Assembly (NCBI GenBank): GCA_037447655.1
Contig: JBBHKE010000716.1
Coordinates: 229,328 to 293,327 of the forward strand
Direction of reading: 5' to 3'
Length of the DNA stretch: 64,000 nucleotides
DNA from: Zygnema cylindricum
Lineage: Eukaryota; Streptophyta; Zygnematophyceae; Zygnematales; Zygnemataceae
Translations under genes and position numbers: made by a program
In this document: positions 11,044 through 20,628 of the stretch, piece by piece
How the letters are laid out: each line of letters starts with the position of its first letter
How positions within the stretch are numbered: the stretch's first letter is position 1
Notes under the pieces: generated by a model
What the model was told of the DNA's origin: nothing
What the model saw: only the letters and a program-made list of their open reading frames with translations
Databases searched by the model: none

Positions 11044-12768
11044 CTATTTTTGGGTACGCCTCCTAGAGGCCTCCAAAGGTGGAGTTCCAGAACTGGTGGA
11101 AAGGGAACGCCTGTGAGGAGGTGAGTAAGCGGGGACGTTGTGTTTGTAAGGTAAAACAGGCGGCTCCTGAGACCCCCTGACTGCTGCAACTGGAGAAACG
11201 GATGGTGAAGGGCATGCCCGAGGCTTTGTAGTAGGACCTGGGGAGTGAGAGGAAAGAGGAGGAGAAGATGGGAGATCTGGAGATGCTCTGAGAGGTGGTG
11301 AAGGGGGTGTTGACGGCCTCAAGGGGATGTGAATCCTCTCGTTCGGTCGTAACTCCACCAAAGCCTCCACTGCTGAAAACACCTCCATCGAGACCAAGGT
11401 TGGCTCTTCACGAGGAATAGTTGTAGACTCCATAGGTAAATCAGCACCCTAACCCCTCCTATTAGGTCATATTGTTTCCCCCTCTTCCCGGTGAAAAAGA
11501 GGCTCTCGGCTAGGCCCTGACGAAGGAATGTCGGGCTGTGTGTTTGCGAGAGGAGAAGTTCCCAGAGTTTGTGCTTCGACATGCGGCTTGGTCTCCGGTG
11601 TACGAGGGGTCTGCCCGTTGAGAATCCCACTTGTCCTATGCTGAGCTTCCTGAATAAGCATCAATTCATTTTCCTATACCTTTCTCCTTTCTACCTCTAA
11701 GGCCTCCCAATCTACGGTGGCAGGTCCGACCCCCGCCGTAGCCTGTCCTTGGGATTTTAGAACCTCCACTAGCTTATTGGCCTTTTCGACCACTCTTGTG
11801 AGATCCGCTATCCCCACCACCGGAATTTCGTGATCATTGGGTATGGTCCGCCACCATCCCTCGGACATATCTTTTGGTCCCGTACCCGAAACCTTTGGAT
11901 TGGTCGGTTTGGATCGCTAGAGCCCTTCGGCAGGGCGGACACAAATTGCTGTAGGAGCAGGTTTCTCGGTTGAGACTGACACAATAGAGGGGGGCGTCTC
12001 CTCTTTGGGAAAAGGTGCGAATCTCCCCTTGTGATCATGGTGGTCAAACCCCTTTCCCCTCAATGGGTCTTGTGCTTTCCTCTCGATACCCCTTTCTCCT
12101 CTACGAGGTCGCGAAGAGGTACGCCCCTGGGAGGGTTTGCTGGCTGCGGTGTCCTGAGAGGAAGATGGGGGAGGGCTAGAATAGGGAGCTCTCTGGGACC
12201 GGTCCTGCACTGACTGTGAAGAGTTACTCTCCGAAGAACTGCTCAAAATATCCACCACCCCTCCCACAGGTTTAACCACTCTAACTTGATCTGTCCGAGC
12301 CACTCTCTGTACCAACTCCTTGTTCACCTTCAGCTCATGGAGGTCGTGAAGGACAAGGAGTTCTTTACGATCAAGGCAATGTGGATCCGCCCAAACCAAG
12401 GTGTCAATCTGAGTCTCGGCCCTTGGTATCTTACATCGGGTATGAAGACCGACATCTGGAAGAGGACCCAAATAGGGCTCCCTATGAGGTATTCTCTTGT
12501 ACCGGGACCTTGGAGACACTCTGTTCCTTTCCTTGGCTTGGAACTTAGCCTCTTTCCTTTCATCAACCTGGGCCATAGCGCCCTCAGTTAAGGATAGGTA
12601 ATGTTCCGAAGTTAAGCTAGGAGGAGATAGCGGAGAGGGAGCCCTTGATGGTTCCTTGGCCGGCGAATCAAAGATGGCCTCCATGGGTACGGATTCCTCA
12701 TACATCTTAGACCCTTCTTCCTGTACACTCTTCTCATGCCTACCCTGCTCTCCAGATCCACTATCTAT
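11044..12768 (-). pseudogene. Unrecognised long reading frame with stops
   Basis: One minus-strand frame runs from about 12,768 to 11,044 without a frameshift. It is broken only by a few in-frame stops (at about 11,917, 11,674, 11,467 and just below). The frame-preserving decay suggests a formerly coding stretch of some 550 codons. The product is hydrophilic, with Ser/Pro-rich parts (D-I-L-S-S-S-S-E-S-N-S-S and P-P-S-P-P-L-R-A-S-P), a charged middle section, and a possible helical segment (L-T-R-V-V-E-K-A-N-K-L-V-E-V-L). A run of ten G on the minus strand lies near its start at about 12,774-12,783. I do not recognise a family. It may be a gag-like or accessory frame of an unidentified retroelement, since a TGTGACGTATCACATTC motif typical of gypsy LTR starts lies nearby at 10,899. 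Confidence 0.45.
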
Positions 12769-12789
12769 AGTCGCCCCCCCCCCATGATG

Positions 12790-15700
12790 GCAAAAGAAGG
12801 AGAGAACAAGTACAATGTGAAACCCTAGCTCCTTTCCAAAAAGAGAACTTCCACAGTCAAGCTCCTATCCCCTAAAGTCTGAGCGGAAAGGTGGCTTTTT
12901 CAGTTCTCTACTTATTCCACTAGAAGTCTTTAACACTTGCTCCCGCAAAACCCACTGTTCTGATCAAATGGGTTTGCAGCTTACTGTGAAAACGTCACGC
13001 CAAAGAAAAAAGGTAACTAGAAACGAAGAAACAAATGCACTAACACGTAGAAATATAGATAGAAATATAATTGGCGATTTTTAGAATTAACAATATCACC
13101 TTGCCCCACAAGATGTGAAATATGGCGAAGCAAGCTCAACATACCCCGACATTTAACGATGACGATGAGAAAAGGCAACACCTCTCCTGATGGTACCGCA
13201 AATAGGTACGATCCTCCCTCACCCTTCGGTGTCCTCAACTCCGAACCGACCGGACTCTTCTCGGTCTCAAAAAGGAAAAGTCCAAAAATCATACAAAAGG
13301 GAAGATAGTGCCAACTACCCGCCCGGACTATGATTTCCCACACAAGACAGATCCAAAACCAAGATGGCAATGGAGTCAAAACAAAACAAAGATTCTCCAA
13401 AGAAGGTTTGTTGGAATTTTTGAGGGATTTCACAGGAGACAAAACTGAAAATGCAACCTGTCTCCTTCGGCCCCAAGTGCTTTATACATCAAAGTTTGTC
13501 AAATTGTAAGTCCAAAAGTCAAAGCTGTACTACGAGCCATGGAGCGGCAACCAAGTGTTATGGAACTGACATAAGACAAATTAATTCGTACTACGCTTTG
13601 GGAAAAACGTTATGTACCGGACTGCAGCTAGATCCACGGCCCGAAGTTATTATTTGTTCCACTATTATAAGACAAAGTACTAAAAAGGACATAAAAGTGT
13701 TTGGCTTTGACCTAAGATAATTAATGGACCAAAAGTCAGTTGAACCTGAACTGAGTTCCTACTGACTGCTAACAGCATAATCTAGACGACAATCGGAAAA
13801 TTTACGTGGCAATCCACAATGTACCCCCCACGAGGGATGGTGTAAACGGGTCCCATGTAACGGAATTGCAATCTGTGAGACGGAAAAACTTGGTCGAACG
13901 GCCTCCGTTAAGCGCGAAATAAAGTGCGTTCCGCTCAGTTTAGAAAAAAGAAGAATCTCATCCGGCTAGGTGCACTTTTTCCTCCGTACTTTGATGACCA
14001 TGCAGGGGAGAAAGGGCCTGGAAATCCTTTGTGATATAAAGGTGTGCTTGGAAAGCACACGAGCTTGACAAAAGCTAAGATGACCCGAATTCTAAAATTT
14101 AAGAGTTACTGGGGTATTATAGCAGGCACTGAATATAAATGTTGTCCATAGCCTTTTTCAGCCATAGATTACCCTTGGAAGCACCAAAGACTACCCCTCA
14201 AACAGTTGTGTTTCAAACAGCACAAATTACTTCACAATAAATAAAATCACCTCAAACTGCAACAATAGGCATTATAATTGAGATATTGAAAGATCCCAAA
14301 GTTAGAGCCAAATCCATCTAGGAATCTAGAAGATATAAGCTCCAGATTTTCACAAGAACAGCTAACAACTTCACAAACTAACCACTTAGACTTCTTATAG
14401 AATCTTACAAATAAAACAGAATTGAATGAAACTGCACACACATATATATTTTTCTATCATAGAATAACTACACAAAGTTTCACATGAAAGCACCAAATAG
14501 GGTGATCACACCAACAGGTCAAAAATGCAGAAAAACAGTTTGCCATTGCTTTGTTAAACTAGACTGTGATAATCAACATATTCTAAGTCCTACAAGTTAT
14601 ACTCCGAGAGCTCACTACTGAATGTACGGAGACAAACCAGCCATACGGTATCTACCATCTACATATGTTATTGTAAGTATGCGAATAGTTTGAGGTATGT
14701 CAGACTAAACAAATCTACACTAATAAACTAATTAGCAAAAAGACAAACCTGTGTTGTACAGAATATTTACACCGACATCTCCGCAATTTTCGTACGTCAA
14801 AAATCAAGCTACCACTAAGCAGCCACTAAAAAAATATCATTACTCAGAATCAATACTAGTCATATTATCTGCAGCTGTGTCAACAGCTTTGTCCGTACAG
14901 ATCATATCAAATTAACTGCAGCTTCGTTGACATGTCTGCAACGCAGCTGCTCCGTACTAGCACCGCGTATTTATACAAAATAGTCGCAGCTGCATTGTCC
15001 TGTCTGCATTACAGCTGCGCCGTACCGGTGGCACCTATTTCAACATTTCCTTTTTATTTCACATCGGATCGCTTCGCGATCCGCCGTCCATTTGTTAATG
15101 CTTGTTCACGCCACTCAAAGAGTCTTTTACGTCACTTAAATTATATCCATCCGTTCGCTCCCCCAATCCGTGAATCAATTCGAACCTCCATATTAAATCC
15201 AATTAGCACTTACGCACGAACTATCGCATACGCACGAAAATGACTTTTCAAAACAACAATAAATCTACTGAATCCCTAACGGCAACAAAAAATGATAGAA
15301 GGGAAGAAGTGGCAGACACATTAATTTTCTAGCAGTGGAAGACCCTCAACTTTTACACATAGTTGAGTTGGATAATCCTAAGGTTATGTGGGATAAACAA
15401 AAGACTGTACATGAGCGTACTAATCCGTCCAATATAATGACATACTCTTTTAGTCTCTCTCTGTGTCCCTTTATTTTTGTGTTATATTTGTCAAACCGAT
15501 ATACCCCTTACTAATTTGTTATCTTTGTCTCTTTTGTGTATCTTAAATTGTCATCGAGGATGAACTTATATTCGACTGCCTGTTGTATTGGAGAGCACCC
15601 ATACGATCGTAAGGAAGAAGAAAATACAAAATTGAAGGTATTCCAGCGTACAAAAGCGCATGGATTATACCTTGAGGAGCCTTTCATGTATCTATATTTC

Positions 15701-16289
15701 TTATCATAAATCGTTGATACTTAGTTAGTGTGTGTAAAATACTAAAATATGAAGGTTTTATTTTTTTTTGAATGAGGAATTATGAGGTAGAAGTAGAAAC
15801 GTTAAGGATTCAATACTATTTAGAGCTTTGTTGACTATTGTAGATTAATAGGCCTTAGATAACTTTTTGTTTTAGTTTAACGTTGTAAATAGATAATATC
15901 ATAAAATATATAATTTTTTTTTTCTTCCATTGATGTTAATGAATGATTTTATGTGTCAACTTTTTATATATTTTTTTTTTCATTGTGTGTTTTTTAAATT
16001 GCTTTCATGTTGTATCGATGACACTATCGTATTTAAATATATTATATGTTATTGGCATTTTTCGTTTGTGAATCATCTGTTTATGCTACAAATATGTCTT
16101 TTTTATTTTATTTCTCACCACGTATCTTTCTTCATCTTTGGTTTTCCTATCTGGAAAACTTTGGTTTGATTTTTCACTACTGTTTTAATGGTTTTTGTCT
16201 AGTTTTTATGTGTTTTTTTATATACGAAATAACCTCTTATTTCGTCTTTAATATAATAATTCCCATATAATATGATAACTGAAATTTCA
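12790..16289. other. No recognisable genes; scattered small repeats
   Basis: The open minus-strand frame at 13,017-13,442 is hydrophobic and matches nothing I know. Around 14,060-14,130 a sequence like AGAGTTACTGGGGTATTA resembles the ends of some plant gypsy LTRs, but no partner is clear. From 14,870 to 15,045 a CAGCTG-rich unit of about 60 bp (GTCTGCA..GCAGCTG..CCGTAC) occurs two to three times in degenerate form. A perfect 8-bp stem, CGGATCGC-TTC-GCGATCCG, sits at 15,065-15,083. The rest, especially 15,700-16,280, is AT-rich with long T runs. Confidence 0.5.
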
Positions 16290-16995
16290 TGAACTAGCGA
16301 CGAAACAACCTCGCCGCTGAAAGGCTATTCAAAGATACAAAAACACAGTAGCAATGGCTTTTATGTTTTGAATTCAACCATTTTAAACTCTTTGTTTTTT
16401 TAGAGATGATGATAAAATTGTTTTGTCGCTGGATTTCAGTCTAGCGACAAAACACCCTCTATACTCTCGGAGTTGATGATGAAGTTGTTTCATCGTCGGA
16501 TTTCCATTTAGTGACGACACAGCCTCTGCTTTGTCGAATATGATAAGAAGGTTTTTTCGCCGCTTAATTTCTGTCCTGCAATGACAAGTTCTCGTAGCTG
16601 AAAGAGCAACCATTACTTTGTGGGGTGTATATGTTGTTTAGGAAACTAACAATTTATCAATTTTCGAGAAAGATGATGAATAAACGACGAATTATAGTCG
16701 TCGCTAGTTAGGATACGATGTACAATGCAACAAAATATATGAGTTCATATTAGAAGCCTAATCAGCGACGAAGCATAGTCGTCGCTGATTAGGGTAGGGT
16801 GTACATAGCAACAAAATATATGAGTTCATATTAGAAGCCTATTCAGCGACGAAGCATAGTCGTCGCTGATTAGGGTATGATGTACATTGCAACAAAATAT
16901 ATGAGTTCATATTAGAAGCCTAATCAGCGAAGAAACATAGTCGTCGCTGATTAGAGTTGGATGTACATTGCAAAAAAATATGAGTTCATATTAGA
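16290..16995. repeat. GCGACGA palindromic array with 81-bp units
   Basis: Degenerate AGCGACGA and TCGTCGCT words are scattered from 16,296. From about 16,680 to 16,995 they form roughly four tandem units of 81 bp (unit starts at about 16,757, 16,838 and 16,919). Each unit holds an inverted repeat of AATCAGCGACGA and TCGTCGCTGATT around a 7-base spacer, then AACAAAATATATGAG. It lies just downstream of the DDE transposase gene. Similar words occur at 19,255-19,440, 32,350-32,680 and 58,450-58,740. Short inverted subterminal repeats of this kind are typical of plant cut-and-paste transposons. Confidence 0.75.
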
Positions 16996-17304
16996 AGCAC
17001 ACTCAAAATTTGAACACCACATTAACAACATCTGAAGGTGAATACATAAGAATTTATAAAAATACATGAAATTCCATGATACACAAGACACGAGAATTTC
17101 AAAATAACCTAAATTGTATTATCCCATAAAAAAACATACACACTTACGAAATCTGTTTTATCCTGTGAAGTCAATGAATACTGGACTCCATTAATTGTCT
17201 ACATTATTCTGGCACAAGTTTAACCGCGTTTCCCACTATATAATTAAACTACCATTCTCAAACTAAAATATATAAAAAAAACAATATGCAATTCTGTAAT
17301 ATTT

Positions 17305-19170
17305 TTAAAACTCATTGCCGCTCATCCCTCCCTCATTGAAAATGCTATCTTGTTGACTGTCGGCATCTTCAATATTTTGGAGGAATTCCCTTGCCCTCGG
17401 ACAAGGGGGTTCCACAACTTCGCCTTCGAAGTGGTTGCGATATTTTCTGATTATGCCTCGCAATTGTTGTGTGAGCATGTCTTCTTCCCACTTTCCGTCG
17501 CGTAGAGACAAGCCACATTGAATCATTGCTTTCCTCGCATAAGTCATTCCGTTTTTGTCTCTCATCGCATTGACCTCTCGGATAGAGTCCCTTGCCAATT
17601 TAAAAAAAAATGCTTTACCGGGTCCAACCAATTTACCGGACCATCCACGGCTAGAAGGTTTAGCCCATTGACCGTTCTCAATTCCTTTCGCCTTCCAACT
17701 GTCCCAAATGCGACCCCACACGTCTTTGATTGTGGAAATCACGAAAGAGTCGGCCGGTTAAACAATATGCGATGCATTAGGTGAAATATAGTGTAACACG
17801 GTGTTTTTGGCCTCTAGAACTCGCTCCAACTCGTCGGACGTGTTGTGACCACCGCAGTTGTCCAAAAATAAAAAAATTTGACGTCCATCTCGACCCCTTT
17901 GGTAAGACCTTGCCTCTTCGACCCATTGTGGGAACACCGTTTTATCATTCCACCCCTTCGGACCAGTACGGTAACAAACGCATGCAAAAATATATAGTAT
18001 ACAAAAAAATGAAATATTTTAACATTTTGTATTGTTTGCTTCTATTTGCATTAGAGGTAAAGCAACTATGTGAACCATAAGGTAACTTATGATAGGTGTC
18101 ATTGTTTGAGATAACAGAAGATGGGAAATTAAAGATCCTAAATTTCCTTATTTTGTAAAAAGACAAAAGGGGAGGAGGTATAAGAGGACAAGGTAGAGAG
18201 ATATAGATTAGACATTGAAACCAATAAACATAGATGGAGAGAAATAGAGAAGCCTTCATCAAAGAGTAAGCAACAAATTTTTTTTTTTTAAACACTAAAT
18301 GAGGAGGATAAAACACACCTGGGACGTTGTCCGGTAAACCTTGTATCGGGTAATTTTGCCACGATTTGCAAAAATTATCATCGGGTTCTCGATACGAGCG
18401 TTCACCGAGAGTCATGGATTCACCTCCTCCGACGACGTCGACGTATTTTACCACATCATCCCCTCGAAACCCCAACGTCTTTCCATTATCGATGTTGACG
18501 ATCATGTGAGTTTCATCCATGTTTTCCATGAGGACTTCGTTGAAAATTCCTGATATACATGCGCCGCCAAACCGAAACAAGCTTAGTTTTTTTTTAGGGT
18601 ATGTCGTCAAGTAGGGAATACAACGAAAATAAAACACAATAAAAAAAAGAGACATCATTATACGTCATTTGTAATGGAAAGAGACTCAACGGATTCAAAC
18701 CCCTGCTTGAAAACGCCCATGTGGAAGGCTAGGGTACGCTCAATGTATTCCACTTTCTCGAGACTACATTGTAATTTCCCCTTTTGCGCACGCACAACGA
18801 TGTTGTGCTTCTCTTTACACCTTTGAACCCACCTTTTATTGATGATTGGATGTATTTCGAACCCGTCATTGTTGAACCATTCTAGGCCGTACTCCTTCCT
18901 CCTTTCTCTTATTATGTCCCTAACGATGTCCCCGAGAATTGAGGTGGACATCTTCATACCCGATTTCTTAAGACGTTCAAAATAGGAAAGCAACTCTTCG
19001 TGTATAAAAGTCACCCAAGCAGCTTCCTTCATTCCTCTTCTCGGCAAAGCCTTGGTAACCGCCACCGATCTTGTCCCAAAACTAAAAGTAGAGAACGTCC
19101 AGGTTGTCTCTCGTATTCCATCAAGCGTGGACCTCCTCTCTACCCACCATCGCTTAGCCTTTTGGTACCC
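17305..19170 (-). pseudogene. DDE transposase (pogo/DDE_1-like), broken
   Basis: A minus-strand, intron-bearing transposase. The first visible exon (19,170-18,664) follows a TTTACAG acceptor and gives a basic, helix-rich DNA-binding part (Y-Q-K-A-K-R-W-W, then W-V-Q-R-C-K-E-K-H). A 114-bp intron, 18,663-18,550, has GT and AG ends. The second exon (18,549-18,319) carries N-M-D-E-T-H, the first catalytic Asp. After a roughly 345-bp insert or intron (GTGTGT start, unclear acceptor), the third part has F-L-F-L-D-N-C-G-G-H-N, the second Asp, and P-N-A-S-H-I-V-stop-P-A-D-S-F. In that last motif a TAA at 17,758-17,760 replaces the usual Gln of QPAD. The open tail runs to 17,305. The stop and lost acceptor make it inactive. 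The fold is DDE_1-like, and the exact superfamily is inferred. Confidence 0.75.
18550..18663 (-). other. Intron in DDE transposase
   Basis: Minus strand: donor GTATAATG after the S-I-T-N-D exon end, and acceptor TATATCAG before G-I-F-N-E-V-L. Removing these 114 bp joins the DNA-binding part to the M-D-E-T-H catalytic part. The intron is T-rich, as in plants. Confidence 0.6.
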
Positions 19171-19254
19171 TGTAAATAATAATCAACGTCAAAAGAATTA
19201 ATGAGATTTTTGAATGGAAAGTCGTATAACAAATTCGAACGACTCTTAAAAGAA

Positions 19255-19440
19255 ACAACAATATTCAGCGACGAAAAGGTGCTGTCGCAGATTTAGCGAC
19301 GACAGAAACTCGTCGTTATATCTGCAAAGTTAACTTTTTTTTATAAACATCGTTGATATGTAGTCAACTGCCGACCACCGATGATAAATCCTCACTTCAT
19401 CGACAAACCAACGACGACCTTGGTCGTCGTTAAGCAGGGA
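19255..19440. repeat. GCGACGA/TCGTCG cluster upstream of transposase
   Basis: Several copies of TTCAGCGACGA, AGCGACGACAG, CTCGTCGTT and AACGACGACCTTGGTCGTCGTT occur within 190 bp. The last is a palindrome with a two-base spacer. The cluster sits just upstream (minus-strand sense) of the transposase exons and mirrors the array on the other side at 16,290-16,995. This supports a transposon bounded or subdivided by such repeats. Confidence 0.6.
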
Positions 19441-19810
19441 AAGAGGATTAACAAACACAATGGCGATATCAACAAAACCAAAGGTATGACTTAAAGTCAA
19501 AATTACATGCATTCGGTGAAAAAAGGGGAGAGAAAATTTAAATTCACACTTGTATGATAAATACAAAAAAAAAACAAAACATTGTGGCACCCAATGTGTA
19601 GAAATTTAAGGTCCTTTTAAGTATTTTCTAGGTCTAAATAGAAATACAGAAATGAGCCGAGGCAATTTATCTCTAACTTCTCTCTCCAACTCCCACACTT
19701 GTCGCAATCACTGAGAAGTTGGATAGGAAGCTAGAGCCATGGCTACCTAGGCTAGCCAGAGGTTTACGAGAAATAGATTAGTTGATTTATTGAATGGTAG
19801 TTTATTTACT

Positions 19811-19902
19811 AAAAGGATTGATGATGCAACCAGGATTTGATCCTAGTACCTGCCGGACGTCAGGCTGCCGGTAGAAGGTAACCTTATCTGTTAGGTCTAC
19901 AT
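19811..19902 (-). ncRNA. tRNA-like module in 5' LTR (copy 2)
   Basis: Minus strand, in order: TAGACCTAACAGATAAGGTT (D-arm-like); CTACCGG paired with CCGGCAG (one mismatch); T-arm loop ATCAAAT (stem CTAGG/CCTGG, one mismatch); and TTTT at 19,814-19,811. The conserved block TCAAACCCTATA lies just upstream at about 19,918-19,929. Base 54 of the T-loop is A, as in eukaryotic initiator tRNA-Met, rather than the usual T. Confidence 0.5.
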
Positions 19903-20290
19903 CTAATGATACATACTATAGGGTTTGATATATATATTTAAACATTACCACGTAGGATATTTCATTCAACGACGACTGCTTACGGAATACATAGAGTCAG
20001 TTATGTAGAAGCACAGACTACGGTACGGATAAGAAACAAGTACCGTTCATTTGTTTCTTTAAACGAAACAAATATCGCGCAAGTATTTATGACCGCTCCA
20101 ATTGAAATCGACATTCAATCGGACGGCCATGAAGAAAGCCGAGATCGCGGAAGAGATTCTCGGCGGTTTGTGTTCATCCCCACATCGGATGACACGTGGC
20201 AAAATTTCGTTGGATAGCGGCATCGCTGGGAATTACATCACCGAATCCGGATATGACATGTGTCGACTTTTAGGCCATGTCGTACAATAT

Positions 20291-20331
20291 CCGTACAAAA
20301 AGTACACCGACATCTGTACTTTTGTGTACGG
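20291..20331. repeat. GTAC-rich hairpin in LTR
   Basis: CCGTACAAAAAGTAC and GTACTTTTGTGTACGG form a 15-bp stem with one bulge around a 10-base loop. It stands 4-10 bases before the TATA-like sequence. Matching hairpins occur at the same place in the LTRs near 25,690, 31,215, 47,065 and 52,015, so it is a conserved family I feature, perhaps a promoter element. Confidence 0.7.
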
Positions 20332-20628
20332 AAGTATAATATGATTCGCTCCGTACGTCAGTAGATAAAGTCTGTGAGAGAGATAAGACTTAGAAAAAAT
20401 TGGTAGATAGGACCATCTCTACCAGAGAGCTTCTGTACAAAAGGTCAACTTTGACCCTCTATAACTTACTGCTCAGGGGAGCAAATACATAGATTCTTTT
20501 TGCTATCGACTCACGCAAGTCTTGCCTTCAAAGGGGTAAAGGTGGTGAGAGTTTTTGTCTGCTGCTGAAACACAAAGGGGTCAGGGTTATCTTAGAGGCT
20601 TCTTGGAAGCTGTCCATTCTGAGGACTT

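Noticed and set aside
13017-13442. 141-residue minus-strand frame as a membrane protein gene
   Set aside because: It is hydrophobic mainly because of AT-rich codons, has no start context or homology, and its neighbours are repeats.
16690-16995. CRISPR-like array of 81-bp repeats
   Set aside because: Units are contiguous, without unique spacers of constant length, and the DNA is clearly eukaryotic. They are transposon-associated tandem repeats.
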